Shown here: positions 16,274 to 25,711 of the stretch, piece after piece | How the letters are laid out: the number at the start of each line of letters is the position of its first letter | Position numbering within the stretch: position 1 is the stretch's first letter | Source: Trichocoleus sp. FACHB-40 | GTDB lineage: Bacteria > Cyanobacteriota > Cyanobacteriia > Cyanobacteriales > FACHB-T130 | Assembly (NCBI RefSeq): GCF_014695915.1 | Contig: NZ_JACJPF010000044.1 | Coordinates: forward strand, 62,001 to 126,000 | Direction of reading: 5' to 3' | DNA: 64,000 nt | The notes under the pieces: model-generated | The model's database searches: none | Seen by the model: only the letters and a program-made list of their open reading frames with translations | Told to the model about the DNA's origin: nothing | Translations under genes and position numbers: made by a program

Positions 16274-18088
16274 ATGCGTAATTTTCTAAAACAAACCTTT
16301 GCCAGCACACTCGGAAGCCTATTTGGACTCCTCCTATTTTTTGGTTTGGGGACAACTGGGCTAATATTTTTGTTGGTTGCAGTTGCATCTAGAGATACAG
16401 GGCCGCAAGTTGATAATAAATCGGTGCTGGTTATTGACCAGTCTATAAATATTACCGATAGCGAACCGAGTTCCAGCACCTCAGAAGCTCTCAACGAAGC
16501 CCTATCAGGTGATAGTCCTGACACACTAACTCTGCGAACAGTTTTGGATTCTATAGAGCAGGCAACCAAGGATAAGCGAATTGTCGGTTTGTATTTAGAT
16601 GGCAGCGAGTCGTCTAGTTCTGGAACCGGGTTGGCGACGCTCAAGGAAGTGCGTTCGGCGTTGGAAAAATTCCGAGCATCTGGCAAAAAGATTATTGCCT
16701 ACAACATGGATTTGGGTAAAAAGGAGTATTACTTAAGCTCCGTAGCAGACACCATCGTGCTTAACCCATTGGGGATGATGGAAATGAACGGTCTGCGCTC
16801 GGAATCTATGTTCCTGACAGGAGCTTTTCAAAAGTACGGCGTTGGCGTTCAGGTCGTGCGAGTAGGAAAGTTTAAGTCAGCGGTAGAGCCGTATGTGTTA
16901 ACAAAATTAAGTGCGGAAAATCGACTACAAACTCAAAATTTGCTGGGTGATTTATGGGGAGAATTTCTGACGACGGTGAGCAAAAGCCGTAAATTAAACC
17001 CGAAACAGCTACAAGCGATCGCAGATACTCAAGGAGTTTTAGCAGCACCGGAAGCTAAAAAACGCGGCTTTGTCGATCGGGTTGCCTATCTGGATCAGGT
17101 GGTCGCAGAGCTGAAAAAGCTAAGTGGCAGTGATAAAGATGATAAATCGTTTCGGCAAATTAGCCTCAGTACCTACGCCAAGGTTGCCAAAAGAGAAGCA
17201 AAGGAGCGAGTTTCTGAGAATAAAGTTGCTGTAATTTACGCCGAAGGTGAGATAGTTGATGGGGAAGGCAGTTCTAGACAAGTTGGTGGCGATCGCTTCG
17301 CCAGACAATTGCGACGTTTGCGACTCGACAAAGATGTGAAAGCGGTAGTGCTACGGGTGAATAGTCCCGGCGGTAGCGCTTCGGCATCAGAAGTGATTCA
17401 GCGGGAAGTGCGGCTTATTCGTCAGGTGAAACCAATTGTCGTCTCTATGGGCGATATGGCGGCATCCGGCGGCTACTGGATTGCTACCTATGCCAACCGA
17501 ATTTATGCCCAGCCGAATACCATCACAGGTTCGATTGGTGTCTTTGGGTTGCTGCTAAATGTGCAAAAGCTTGCCAATAACAACGGCATCACCTGGGATG
17601 TGGTAAAAACCTCCAACCTGGCCGATTCTCAAACCATTTCTCGCCCGAAAACGCCGCAAGAACTGGCGATTTACCAGAAATTTGTGAACCAAATTTACGG
17701 TCAGTTTGTTACCAAAGTGGCAGAGTCCCGCAAGATACCAAGAACCAAAGTGGCAGAAATTGCCCAAGGACGGGTTTGGTCAGGTCAAGATGCCAAGCAG
17801 TTAGGTTTGGTTGATGATATTGGTGGTGTGGATAAAGCTATTGAGTATGCTGCTAAGCAAGCTAAGTTGGGGAATGATTGGCAACTGGAAGAGTATCCCA
17901 AAGCTCGCAGTTTTGAACAAAGGCTTCTCAAGCAGCTTGGTGGTGACGAAAGCACTCAAGCTAAGAAAGCGCCCGATCCGCTGACAGCAGAATTCCTAAA
18001 GTTACAAGAGGAGTTGGCGACTTTCAAGGCGATGAACGACCCCAGAGGCATTTATGCCCGCTTGCCCTATAGCCTGCGGATTGATTAA
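16274..18088 (+). CDS. sppA: Signal peptide peptidase SppA, 67K type
   Basis: A 604-residue protein from the ATG at 16274. The open frame extends further upstream only through the tandem repeat, giving a Pro-rich low-complexity run, and is rejected. An N-terminal membrane anchor (about 12-37) is followed by two tandem S49 peptidase domains. The catalytic Lys201 lies in VGKFKSAVEP and nucleophile Ser398 in DMAASGGYW, the Ser/Lys dyad split between halves as in E. coli SppA. It degrades cleaved signal peptides in the plasma or thylakoid membrane; cyanobacterial SppA is also tied to light acclimation. No Shine-Dalgarno is visible because the pyrimidine repeat abuts the start codon. Confidence 0.95.
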   Translation: MRNFLKQTFASTLGSLFGLLLFFGLGTTGLIFLLVAVASRDTGPQVDNKSVLVIDQSINITDSEPSSSTSEALNEALSGDSPDTLTLRTVLDSIEQATKDKRIVGLYLDGSESSSSGTGLATLKEVRSALEKFRASGKKIIAYNMDLGKKEYYLSSVADTIVLNPLGMMEMNGLRSESMFLTGAFQKYGVGVQVVRVGKFKSAVEPYVLTKLSAENRLQTQNLLGDLWGEFLTTVSKSRKLNPKQLQAIADTQGVLAAPEAKKRGFVDRVAYLDQVVAELKKLSGSDKDDKSFRQISLSTYAKVAKREAKERVSENKVAVIYAEGEIVDGEGSSRQVGGDRFARQLRRLRLDKDVKAVVLRVNSPGGSASASEVIQREVRLIRQVKPIVVSMGDMAASGGYWIATYANRIYAQPNTITGSIGVFGLLLNVQKLANNNGITWDVVKTSNLADSQTISRPKTPQELAIYQKFVNQIYGQFVTKVAESRKIPRTKVAEIAQGRVWSGQDAKQLGLVDDIGGVDKAIEYAAKQAKLGNDWQLEEYPKARSFEQRLLKQLGGDESTQAKKAPDPLTAEFLKLQEELATFKAMNDPRGIYARLPYSLRID

Positions 18089-18117
18089 ACTTTCTGCTTT
18101 CGGCTTGAGTGAATTCT

Positions 18118-18200
18118 CGTTCCCAGTCTCTGACTGGGAACGCCTATTGATGAGGCGACCGCCTTAGCCTGCTTTCGGCTATTCTTAAGGCGGTCGCCTC
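18118..18200. repeat. Two adjacent hairpins downstream of sppA
   Basis: The first (18118-18142) has arms CGTTCCCAGTC and GACTGGGAACG with a 3-nt loop. The second has 15-bp arms GAGGCGACCGCCTTA (18152-18166) and TAAGGCGGTCGCCTC (18186-18200). Both motifs recur elsewhere (14402, 31785-31893), so this is repeat DNA that may also stabilise the sppA mRNA end. Confidence 0.75.
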
Positions 18201-18349
18201 CCAGAGATATTTCTTAGGCTGAGCCTAAAAGGGAAAATTTTCCGGAGTACGGAAAAAAGATTCAGAATTGTGGAATTTACTGTAACACTCTGCCTAAGAG
18301 TAGAGTAGACTGAACAGTTAGTTCCTTACAAAAATTAAAACATCTATCT

Positions 18350-18586
18350 ATGGTTATAAAAACCAACCGCTTTACCGTGCTGATTGTTTCCTGTAGTGCT
18401 GCTGGGGTACTGGTGGGAGGCGTCTCGAACTGGATAGAAAGTCATCAGTGTTTGCAAGCTAAAACACCTACCACAGAGTGCCTATTGCAAGATCCCACTC
18501 TTAAAACTATTCAGGGCATGAGTATGGGTTTGATAGCAGGAGCGGGAGCGGCGCTGGGTGCCACTTTCCAACTGAAGCGGCAATAA
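18350..18586 (+). CDS. Small two-helix membrane protein, unknown function
   Basis: A 78-residue protein with two hydrophobic helices (about 8-26, FTVLIVSCSAAGVLVGGVS, and 56-73, GMSMGLIAGAGAALGATF) and a short loop containing two cysteines (CLQAKTPTTECLL) that could form a disulfide outside the membrane. The start at 18350 follows an AT-rich leader. I do not recognise the family. It is convergent with the GDYXXLXY gene, whose stop lies 30 bp away. Confidence 0.65.
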   Translation: MVIKTNRFTVLIVSCSAAGVLVGGVSNWIESHQCLQAKTPTTECLLQDPTLKTIQGMSMGLIAGAGAALGATFQLKRQ

Positions 18587-18616
18587 TATTAGGCAATTAT
18601 ACAGCATTTAGCTGTC

Positions 18617-19309
18617 TTAAAATCTATAGTTGCGATCGCTCACCCAGAAACTAATCGGTACGGCACGCCCAAGGGTATCCACCTTCACTTCCATTACTAT
18701 AGGTTGTCGTTGTTTGCCCCCACGAGCTTGACTAATATCGTTGTTAATCTCATCCCGCCGATTCTCTGGCATATAGTACGTTTCTAAGCCGTACTCGATA
18801 GAGTTTCCTGTGGACTTGCCTTTTAAGGCTATCTGATTATCAGGTAAATACGCAGGGCGATCGCTACTTACTCTCACAGGTTTCCAAGGCTTGGGAGAGC
18901 TAGATTTATTGGAAGCAGGCGCTTGTAAAATTACATAGAAGCGAGTCCCTGAAACTAAATATTCTGAAGAAGGCGCAGGCGGCGGCACATTTATCGACTT
19001 TCCACCTGCTTGTTGCTTAAGTAACTCTTTCCAGCCCGGAAGACGGCGCAGGGTGTCTAGACTGGAAATGTCATAACTCAAGGTCTGTGAGTATCCGCGT
19101 AGGAAGTCGTAAGGATCTACTGGCACAGTCTGTAAAACTATAGATTTACCAGTCATTACAGTATAAAACGGCACCGCAGGAGCTGCGAGAATCACGCTTG
19201 TCTGGAACAGCAGGGGAACCCAGAGTCTCCAAGATGGTATGCGTCCAGATAGCGATCGCTGTCCTACAAATGTAGGATTGGTTGATGAGGATTGAGAACT
19301 TTGTGTCAT
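18617..19309 (-). CDS. GDYXXLXY-domain membrane-associated protein
   Basis: A 230-residue protein with one N-terminal membrane segment (about 30-48, WVPLLFQTSVILAAPAVPFY) and the PVDPYDFLRGYSQTLSYDIS stretch that matches the GDYXXLXY family, here with RGY replacing GDY. The rest is a beta-rich soluble domain on the trans side of the membrane. It lies 83 bp downstream of, and codirectional with, a DUF2157 gene; the two families are commonly neighbours or fused, which supports both calls. The biochemical function is unknown. Confidence 0.85.
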   Translation of the reverse strand: MTQSSQSSSTNPTFVGQRSLSGRIPSWRLWVPLLFQTSVILAAPAVPFYTVMTGKSIVLQTVPVDPYDFLRGYSQTLSYDISSLDTLRRLPGWKELLKQQAGGKSINVPPPAPSSEYLVSGTRFYVILQAPASNKSSSPKPWKPVRVSSDRPAYLPDNQIALKGKSTGNSIEYGLETYYMPENRRDEINNDISQARGGKQRQPIVMEVKVDTLGRAVPISFWVSDRNYRF

Positions 19310-19392
19310 GTCGATTTTGGATTATGAATTCAAAGGCATTACATAACAATCACTAGCTTTGGTAAGCATTGCCCACCCTACTACTGACATTT

Positions 19393-20850
19393 TCAATGTT
19401 TAATTGACAGAGTGCGGACATAACGCTCAAACCAAAGCCCGACAGCAATTACAACCACGCCGCATAAAATAAATAGCAGAGACTTTAAGACTAATCCCGT
19501 CTCAATTAGCACAAACCAAGTGACAATTCGCAGGGTTACTAACACCATACCACCCCAAAAAGGTTGGCGTTCTCCTTGTGCTAATCCTGCACGCATCAAG
19601 CCACCTGCAAACAGAAACAACAGCACGTTAAAAATCAAGGTTGCCAGTTCGGGAATTGGGGTAAAGCTCAGATGCCAGATGGGTATCGCAGCTACTAAAC
19701 TGATGAAGATTCCAATGGCGATTGTGGTGATCAGACTATCGGAGCGATCGCGTATTCTTCTGGAAAGCCATGCTAGACGCAACCACTCAAAGATGGCTAA
19801 GCCGCTTAAAATTAACGCATCCACTAGGGGAAGCCAGTTTAAATTCCTTGGTTGATCTCCAGAGTAGTCTGTGGATAAAATTCTCCAGAAGAAAAATGAG
19901 GACAAGATATAAAGCACTACGCCCAAAAATGCCAGCGATAAACTGCGGGCGAGGGGCTGAAATGACCCTGTAGTTGCTAAGGGTTGGGGTTGTCGGTTTG
20001 AAGAGTAGAAGTCACCGTAAACCCACAATGAGTCATCATAAGCCCATAATAAAGCTGGTGGCAGGGCGAAGGCGATCGCCAACAGCAAACCTGTTGACCG
20101 AAAAGAAAACCATCCCCAGCTCAAAGGTTGTAAATTGGCCAGTAGGGAAGATATGACTGCGATCGCAGCTAATCCAAAAATAACGCGAGAGCGACACCAG
20201 TAGGCAAGCGGCAGAAACATCAACCCAGAAATTAGCGGCATATGTTGCCCCATCTGGGATGACCAAGAAAATTCCTCTCCAGCAAGCGTTTCTGACCAGC
20301 CTTGTCCTACGTAATCCGCCCAAAAACCCCAGTAACCCAACCCGATAATAATAATCGCGACTACACTCAAAGACGTTAAACGCAGGCTGTAAGCCATTGC
20401 CAACACGCCTATTCCCCAGGCGAGCAACAACTCGTAGAACTGACCGCTGATGTGGAACATCTGACCCATCAGCCCCATATTCGCCCCTAAAATCAGCGAT
20501 CCTAACAGGAGTAAACCATGACCGAGGCGATGTTGCGCCCCCTTGGGTTGTCGCCACAAATAAAAACCCGCCGTATTCACCCCGATAAACAAACTCAACA
20601 GTAGCGTCACCTTGCCATTGCGTGGCAACTCCTGCCAGTTCGCTGCTACAAAGGTAATTATCCCCAAACCGATGAGGACACTCCCCAAACCCAGCAAAAT
20701 CATTACGAAGCGATCGCGTGCGGCAGTATCCAGAGTATTAAACTGATAACGCTCTGATAATTGTTCGTATAGGTCAGTATCAATTAGCCCCTCAGCTTGC
20801 CAAAGTTCTGCTTCTTGGCGTAACTGGCGGCGAAACTTATCTGAAACCAT
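19393..20850 (-). CDS. DUF2157 polytopic membrane protein
   Basis: A 485-residue protein. The N-terminal soluble helical domain (FRRQLRQEAELWQAEGLIDTD, YEQLSERYQF) is the DUF2157 signature. It is followed by about twelve membrane helices beginning with FVMILLGLGSVLIGLGIITFVAANW. It forms a probable two-gene operon with the GDYXXLXY protein. The function is unknown; the topology suggests a scaffold or transporter in the plasma membrane. The upstream 150 bp are shared with the divergent RsmB-like gene. Confidence 0.88.
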   Translation of the reverse strand: MVSDKFRRQLRQEAELWQAEGLIDTDLYEQLSERYQFNTLDTAARDRFVMILLGLGSVLIGLGIITFVAANWQELPRNGKVTLLLSLFIGVNTAGFYLWRQPKGAQHRLGHGLLLLGSLILGANMGLMGQMFHISGQFYELLLAWGIGVLAMAYSLRLTSLSVVAIIIIGLGYWGFWADYVGQGWSETLAGEEFSWSSQMGQHMPLISGLMFLPLAYWCRSRVIFGLAAIAVISSLLANLQPLSWGWFSFRSTGLLLAIAFALPPALLWAYDDSLWVYGDFYSSNRQPQPLATTGSFQPLARSLSLAFLGVVLYILSSFFFWRILSTDYSGDQPRNLNWLPLVDALILSGLAIFEWLRLAWLSRRIRDRSDSLITTIAIGIFISLVAAIPIWHLSFTPIPELATLIFNVLLFLFAGGLMRAGLAQGERQPFWGGMVLVTLRIVTWFVLIETGLVLKSLLFILCGVVVIAVGLWFERYVRTLSIKH

Positions 20851-21000
20851 AATTTTATCCCAGTTTCGCTCTTATATTTTACTGGCTTCTCTTAAAATAA
20901 GTTTTAACCTGCTTACCTCATTGACTTCAAGTAGTTGTGACAGTTTAAATACTGGCAAATAAAAAAGTCTTTGAAAGTTTAAAAAATAGATTGCATACAT

Positions 21001-21945
21001 ATGGAAACCCCTTCTAAATTACTGCTTAAACTCAGTCGGCGTTTGTTCGATGATACTTCCGAACAAGAAAAATTTGTAGAGGCATTAATTAATCCTAAAT
21101 CCTTTCCCCCTTGCATCCTTTGGTGTAAAAAAGAACCTGAAGATTTGCCCTTTGTTGTCGAAACACCGACTTCTTGGCAACCAAGCTTTGTTAACCGCTT
21201 AGCCTTGAAAGAAAAACCCGGTAAACATTCACTGCACGAACAAGGATATTATTACTGTCTCGACTTTTCTTCGGTTTTTGCAGCTTCCACTCTCTTAACC
21301 ATTGGGTCGCCAGTAAATTTAATTTTTGATATGTGCGCTGCACCAGGTGGCAAAAGTGTCTTTGCGTGGAAAGCTTTGCAACCAGAGTTACTGATTTGCA
21401 ATGAAGTCATAGGTAAACGGCTGGGGATGCTTATTTCCAATTTGAAGCGGTGTAATATTCAATCTTCTGCGGTTATTAACAAAGACTCAGATATCTTGAA
21501 AACCACATTTGACCGCACCAGCAACCTTGTGATTGTTGATGCTCCTTGTACTGGACAATCTTTACTTGCCAAAGGGGAGAAAGTACCTGGATGCTTTCAC
21601 CCAATCGCCATTAATAAATGTGCCAATAGGCAAAAGAGAATCATAGCCAATTCTGCACAAATTGTAGCTCCTCAAGGATATCTTGCTTATATGACTTGTA
21701 CTTACGCACCTGAAGAAAATGAGCAGGTTTGTGAATGGCTTTTGGAGAAATTTCCTCAATTTAAAGCGATAGAAGTTTCGGGTTTATCAGCCTATCAATC
21801 TCATATTACTACTATGCCTTGTTATCGGATGTTGCCTCAAGATGGCTTAGGCGCTGGAGCGTTTACTGCCTTATTTAAGAATACGGAAGAAGGTGAGGCG
21901 AAGCAGATTGATTTAGATGTTTTACCTATAATTACTCGTTTATAG
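21001..21945 (+). CDS. RsmB/RsmF-type RNA (cytosine-5) methyltransferase
   Basis: A 314-residue member of the NOL1/NOP2/Sun family. SAM-binding motif I is DMCAAPGGKS, motif IV is DAPCTGQS (Cys183), and motif VI is TCTYAPEENE (Cys233, the nucleophile position). It methylates C5 of cytosine in rRNA or tRNA. It lacks the N-terminal NusB-like domain of classical RsmB, so it is the short form; the exact target is not predictable. The final segment GLGAGAFTALFK is the usual C-terminal strand. A remnant of the GTTGGGTT repeat and a GCAGAG-rich repeat follow. Confidence 0.9.
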   Translation: METPSKLLLKLSRRLFDDTSEQEKFVEALINPKSFPPCILWCKKEPEDLPFVVETPTSWQPSFVNRLALKEKPGKHSLHEQGYYYCLDFSSVFAASTLLTIGSPVNLIFDMCAAPGGKSVFAWKALQPELLICNEVIGKRLGMLISNLKRCNIQSSAVINKDSDILKTTFDRTSNLVIVDAPCTGQSLLAKGEKVPGCFHPIAINKCANRQKRIIANSAQIVAPQGYLAYMTCTYAPEENEQVCEWLLEKFPQFKAIEVSGLSAYQSHITTMPCYRMLPQDGLGAGAFTALFKNTEEGEAKQIDLDVLPIITRL

Positions 21946-22109
21946 GAGGTAGGTTTGGCTGAGGTGACGAAAACCAATTCAACATAAGCGTTTGTTGGGT
22001 TTCAGTGTCGTTTAACCCAGCCTAAAATTATTCTTAACTAGGCTTTCGTTTGCGTCTTTTGGGTTAAAAATTTATTGAACCGCAGAGGCGCAGAGAACGC
22101 AGAGGAATT
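21946..22109. repeat. Two small repeat remnants
   Basis: Around 21950-22028 there is a degenerate GTAGGTTTGGCT...GTTGGGTTTC...AACCCAGCC copy of the dispersed inverted-repeat family. At 22078-22108 there is a CGCAGAG-rich iteration (GAACCGCAGAGGCGCAGAG and a degenerate second unit), a word common in cyanobacterial intergenic DNA. There is no gene here. Confidence 0.55.
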
Positions 22110-22520
22110 TTAAGAAGATTTGGAGGTATTTGGGAGGATTTCTAGTTCTTGATAGCCTGTCTGTTCGTCAAGTGTTCTTAAGAAGGTAAAATTTTCACTT
22201 TCGCCTATAACTATTTCGGCGGTTGTGTAAATAATGCAACCGTTATCAAGATGTCCGCCGATGGTTTTTCCTTGTTTATCGGAGATGGCAATATGCAGAT
22301 GAATGCCAGTAGTTGCTAGGGTGCCATTCAGGGAAAGAATCTCAAACTTATCGTTTAAAACTGTACTATCATTTTGATTTGCAAAGCGAATGGTTGCTAG
22401 TTTAAGGCTACCAATTGCAGTTAAAATAAACCCGGCTTTTATCTCTTGCTGTACGGTAAATTCTTTTAAACTTTTTCTTAAGTCTTGGTTTGGTTTCAGT
22501 CGGACAGCAAATATTTTCAT
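22110..22520 (-). CDS. PPC/DUF296 domain protein
   Basis: A 136-residue single-domain PPC (plant and prokaryote conserved, DUF296) protein. It starts MKIFAVRLKPNQDL, continues with AGFILTAIGSLKLATIRF, and has the metal-binding HLHIAI...GGHL histidines. In plants the domain sits beside AT-hooks; bacterial stand-alone versions form trimers and have no proven role. It is transcribed away from the dynamin gene, with 123 bp of AT-rich DNA between their starts. Confidence 0.9.
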   Translation of the reverse strand: MKIFAVRLKPNQDLRKSLKEFTVQQEIKAGFILTAIGSLKLATIRFANQNDSTVLNDKFEILSLNGTLATTGIHLHIAISDKQGKTIGGHLDNGCIIYTTAEIVIGESENFTFLRTLDEQTGYQELEILPNTSKSS

Positions 22521-22643
22521 AAGTTACTTAAGTAGATACACTGGTATCTATTCTTAGATAATGTTTTACTCAGTAATATTACTATACCTACCATTAGATA
22601 ATATTTTTAGAATAGTGTTAATTTATATTCGCAGGATGAAACC

Positions 22644-25100
22644 GTGACTGAGTTGCCGCCTCAATGTCAAAATCTGAAAGAACAGGTTGAGTCGATACTA
22701 CAATTGTTGCATCAGGAGCCGTCGCTGCGATCGCAAGATGTTACACCCGTCCAAACTTCCCTCGGTAAAGCTATTTCTCCGAAGTTTGAAATTGTGTTTG
22801 CGGGTGCTTTTAGTGCGGGTAAATCAATGCTAATTAACGCACTGTTGGAACGGGAATTGCTTTACAGTGCAGAGGGACACGCTACAGGTACGGAATGTTA
22901 TATCGAGTATGCCGAACCCGATAAAGAACGAGTAGTGCTGACATTTCTAAGTGAGGTAGAAATTCGGGAACAGGCGGGTGCGCTGTCTCAGCTGCTGGGA
23001 TTAGGGACAGCTAGCAATATTAATCAATCTGAAGTAATTCAATTGCTAAACGATGGATGCAAAGCGATTATCGAGATCGAGGGTGGAGAAAGTAAATCAG
23101 AAAGAGCAAAACAAGCGAATGCGTTGATGTTGTTGCTAGAGGGATTTGTAGCAAACCGCGATCGCATTAACACTGTTAATAATGCTACATATTCAATGGA
23201 GCAGTTTAACTTTTCTAATCTCAAGGAAGCTGCTGGTTATGCTCGTCGTGGCAGCAATAGCGCGGTTTTGAAGCGGATTGAGTATTACTGTTATCATCCT
23301 CTGTTGCAGGATGGCAATGTGATTATTGATACGCCTGGAATAGATGCGCCAGTGGAGAAAGACGCACAACTTACCTACGCTAAGATTGAACACCCGGATA
23401 CTTCAGCGGTGGTGTGCGTTCTCAAACCCGCGTCTGCTGGCGACATGACCAAGGAAGAAACGGAACTGCTGGAGAAAATGCGCTCAAATTCGGGAATACG
23501 CGATCGCGTATTCTTTGCCTTCAACCGCATCGATGAAACTTGGTACAATAGCCAGTTAAGGCAACGTTTAGACGAGCTGATTAGCGCTCAGTTTCGGGAT
23601 ACTAGCAGAGTTTACAAAACTAGCGGTTTACTAGGATTTTACGGCAGTCAGATTAAACAGACAAGCGGACGCGATCGCTTTGGTTTAGATTCTGTCTTTG
23701 CTGAGAGTGTCAAAGGCTTGGACGGACGAGAAGAAACGCCACAGTTCGTTACATCCTTTAACAACTACTGCGCTAACTCAGGTAAACTACCCTCTAACAA
23801 ATTTCGGATTTCTGTTAATAGCTACGAAACGCCAAATGAAAATTATGTGCGTATTCTCGCTGAACAAGGAACACCCGTAATTCAGCAGCTAATTCAAGAT
23901 AGTGGTATTGAAGAATTTCGTGCTGCTATTACAGAGTATCTTACCAAAGAGAAACGTCCTCAACTGTTTAAAAGTTTGGCTGACGATCTCGAAGACGTTT
24001 GCATCAGCTTAAAGAAATATTATCAGTCCACGCTGCAAGGATTAGATAGTCAGCCTCGCGAAATTGAGGCGATGAAAGCGCAAGAATTACAACGGTTAAA
24101 TCAGGAACTACAGCAAGTTGGCGAAGAATTTCTCGAACATATCACAGAAGAACTAAAGCAGATTGTCACAGGCAAATGCGATGCTTTCGAGGCAGATTTT
24201 CGCCAGTTGCAATCTCGGATGGTTCGTCGTTTAGATGAGTTGCTGGATACTTTCTCGGTTGCAGATGCTTATCGTCGCGCCATCGGGAGTCATCGCCGCA
24301 ATTCTACCGCACCTTTGATTGCTGTTTTAGTCGAGGCACTTTATTACCTTGCCAATCAACTTGAAGATATCTTGGTAGAGTCTTCTGAACAAGTAGTTAC
24401 CAGTTTGTTTAAACGCCTCACAGAGCGAATTCGCAAGTCTGAATATTACCGACAACTCTATCGTTTGTTAGGCAATGATGGCGGAATTGAGCAACAATTG
24501 AAAGCCTTAGAGACACAGGTAACGAACGTTCTCAAAGCTGCTGCGAGTGACGAGTGTAATCGCTATGTACGGGAAAGTGCGCGGTTTTACGATGAAGGCA
24601 CGTTTTCAATTTATCAATTTCGTCAGACATTATTGCAAACTTCTCAAAGTTACGGTTGTGAAAGCATGGTGGAAGCAGAACCAGCAATTCGTCAGCTATT
24701 GAAGTTAGATTTCGAGCCAAAAGTTAAAGCTACAATCAGTCGCGATTTTCCTGCAACTGTCAATCAAGCACTTAATACCCATTTGGATCGAATGGCAACG
24801 CAGCAACGTAGCGAAATTTTGCAACAATATACTCAAGCTCGTGCTTATTTAGAGCAAACTTTAGAACAAGAAGCTGAGGAAAAAATTGCTAATAATCGCC
24901 GTTTGCAAAATGCAATTGAGCAAAAAGTAGCAGTCTATAATTCAGCCGTGACTGGGATTAATAGCTGTTTGCAGGCGATGGGTTTGTACGATCATCAATT
25001 ACCTGTAATTGGTCAATCTGATGTTATTCCAATTGTTTCTGATTTAGAGGATTCCCATGTTAGTGCGATTGCTAATGGGGTTGTTCATTCAGAAGCATAG
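22644..25100 (+). CDS. Bacterial dynamin-like GTPase
   Basis: An 818-residue dynamin-superfamily protein. The G1 P-loop is GAFSAGKS (54-61), Thr-containing switch I follows, G3 is DTPGI (from Asp229) and G4 is FNRIDE. Long coiled-coil stalk regions follow (about 440-540 and 740-790). A hydrophobic stretch near 550-580 (LIAVLVEALYYLANQL) may be the membrane-contact paddle. The start is GTG at 22644 with AGGA eight bases upstream; the ATG at 22636 is out of frame and meets a stop. Relatives such as Nostoc BDLP bind and remodel membranes. It appears singly, not as the tandem dynamin pair seen in some bacteria. Confidence 0.92.
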   Translation: MTELPPQCQNLKEQVESILQLLHQEPSLRSQDVTPVQTSLGKAISPKFEIVFAGAFSAGKSMLINALLERELLYSAEGHATGTECYIEYAEPDKERVVLTFLSEVEIREQAGALSQLLGLGTASNINQSEVIQLLNDGCKAIIEIEGGESKSERAKQANALMLLLEGFVANRDRINTVNNATYSMEQFNFSNLKEAAGYARRGSNSAVLKRIEYYCYHPLLQDGNVIIDTPGIDAPVEKDAQLTYAKIEHPDTSAVVCVLKPASAGDMTKEETELLEKMRSNSGIRDRVFFAFNRIDETWYNSQLRQRLDELISAQFRDTSRVYKTSGLLGFYGSQIKQTSGRDRFGLDSVFAESVKGLDGREETPQFVTSFNNYCANSGKLPSNKFRISVNSYETPNENYVRILAEQGTPVIQQLIQDSGIEEFRAAITEYLTKEKRPQLFKSLADDLEDVCISLKKYYQSTLQGLDSQPREIEAMKAQELQRLNQELQQVGEEFLEHITEELKQIVTGKCDAFEADFRQLQSRMVRRLDELLDTFSVADAYRRAIGSHRRNSTAPLIAVLVEALYYLANQLEDILVESSEQVVTSLFKRLTERIRKSEYYRQLYRLLGNDGGIEQQLKALETQVTNVLKAAASDECNRYVRESARFYDEGTFSIYQFRQTLLQTSQSYGCESMVEAEPAIRQLLKLDFEPKVKATISRDFPATVNQALNTHLDRMATQQRSEILQQYTQARAYLEQTLEQEAEEKIANNRRLQNAIEQKVAVYNSAVTGINSCLQAMGLYDHQLPVIGQSDVIPIVSDLEDSHVSAIANGVVHSEA

Positions 25101-25109
25101 TTTATAGCC

Positions 25110-25200
25110 TTGGCGATTGGAAATCGCGGCTACACAGACGAAACCCGCCTGCGCGGGTTTCAACTCTATTAGTTCGTGTAGGCGAACTTTGTTTATATAG
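25110..25200. repeat. Dispersed cyanobacterial repeat containing a terminator hairpin
   Basis: GGCGATTGGAAATCGCGGCTACACA leads into a hairpin with arms GAAACCCGC/GCGGGTTTC (25140-25161), then GTTCGTGTAGGCGAAC and TATATAGCCGCGA. The first and last parts echo each other in inverse orientation. The shortened relative at 8900-8954 sits in the same position after a gene. It probably terminates the dynamin transcript. Confidence 0.75.
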
Positions 25201-25251
25201 CCGCGAACTCTATTTGCTGGTTCCTGTAAAAATAAATATTTGGAGATTAGC

Positions 25252-25635
25252 ATGGAAAACTGGATAGACGTGATAGATTTCAACGAGGATGATGTTTTTT
25301 CATTTCCAGAACTCTTCAAAGTCGGTAAAGTCAGGAAAGCAGTGAATGAAGCATCCCATACTGACTCAGTAGTAGAGGCGCTAATTTATTCATTGTCATT
25401 TAAACAAGTATCAATAAATAAGATTGATAACCTTCAACCTCACAATATATTATTTAACAAAGGTATAGATTGTGAAATACTCAGAATAGGTGCTAAAGGC
25501 TGGAAAAAAGGAAGACTTAGACTCAAACTCCAAGTTAGTGTAGAGTTTTGTCCTGATGAACCTGATGCTGAAGAAACGGGAGAAATTAGCCAACCAGACT
25601 CGCCGCTTGACGATCTCCGTAAGATAATTAACTAA
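25252..25635 (+). CDS. KGK-domain protein
   Basis: A 127-residue protein from the ATG at 25252 (GGAG six to nine bases upstream). The C-terminal GWKKGRLRLKLQVSVEFCPD with FCPDEPD matches the cyanobacterial KGK family, named for this lysine-glycine-lysine region. The N-terminal 60 residues (DVIDFNEDDVFSF) are acidic. There are no membrane segments. No function is known for KGK proteins. The gene follows the dynamin but is separated from it by a terminator-bearing repeat, so it is probably independently expressed. Confidence 0.82.
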   Translation: MENWIDVIDFNEDDVFSFPELFKVGKVRKAVNEASHTDSVVEALIYSLSFKQVSINKIDNLQPHNILFNKGIDCEILRIGAKGWKKGRLRLKLQVSVEFCPDEPDAEETGEISQPDSPLDDLRKIIN

Positions 25636-25665
25636 GAAAATTAGGAGGAAAATTCCTAAATAAAT

Positions 25666-25691
25666 CCCCTGGAGTTGCATTCCTCCGGGGG
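25666..25691. terminator. Bidirectional hairpin between KGK and DUF4090-like genes
   Basis: The arms CCCC-T-GGAG and CTCC-GGGG enclose an 8-nt loop. Read on the minus strand it is followed by ATTTATTT, so it best serves the minus-strand gene that ends at 25712. Confidence 0.6.
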
Positions 25692-25711
25692 AAAAGGTAC
25701 GGTTGCTAATG

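Noticed and set aside
15601-16686. A 361-codon open frame on the minus strand over fni and sppA
   Set aside because: It is antisense to two well-conserved enzymes, is Ser/Pro-rich, and crosses the tandem repeat; there is no recognisable domain.
19520-20557. Several open frames antisense or out of frame within the DUF2157 gene
   Set aside because: They are shadows of a long conserved membrane protein; composition is atypical and no domain is seen.
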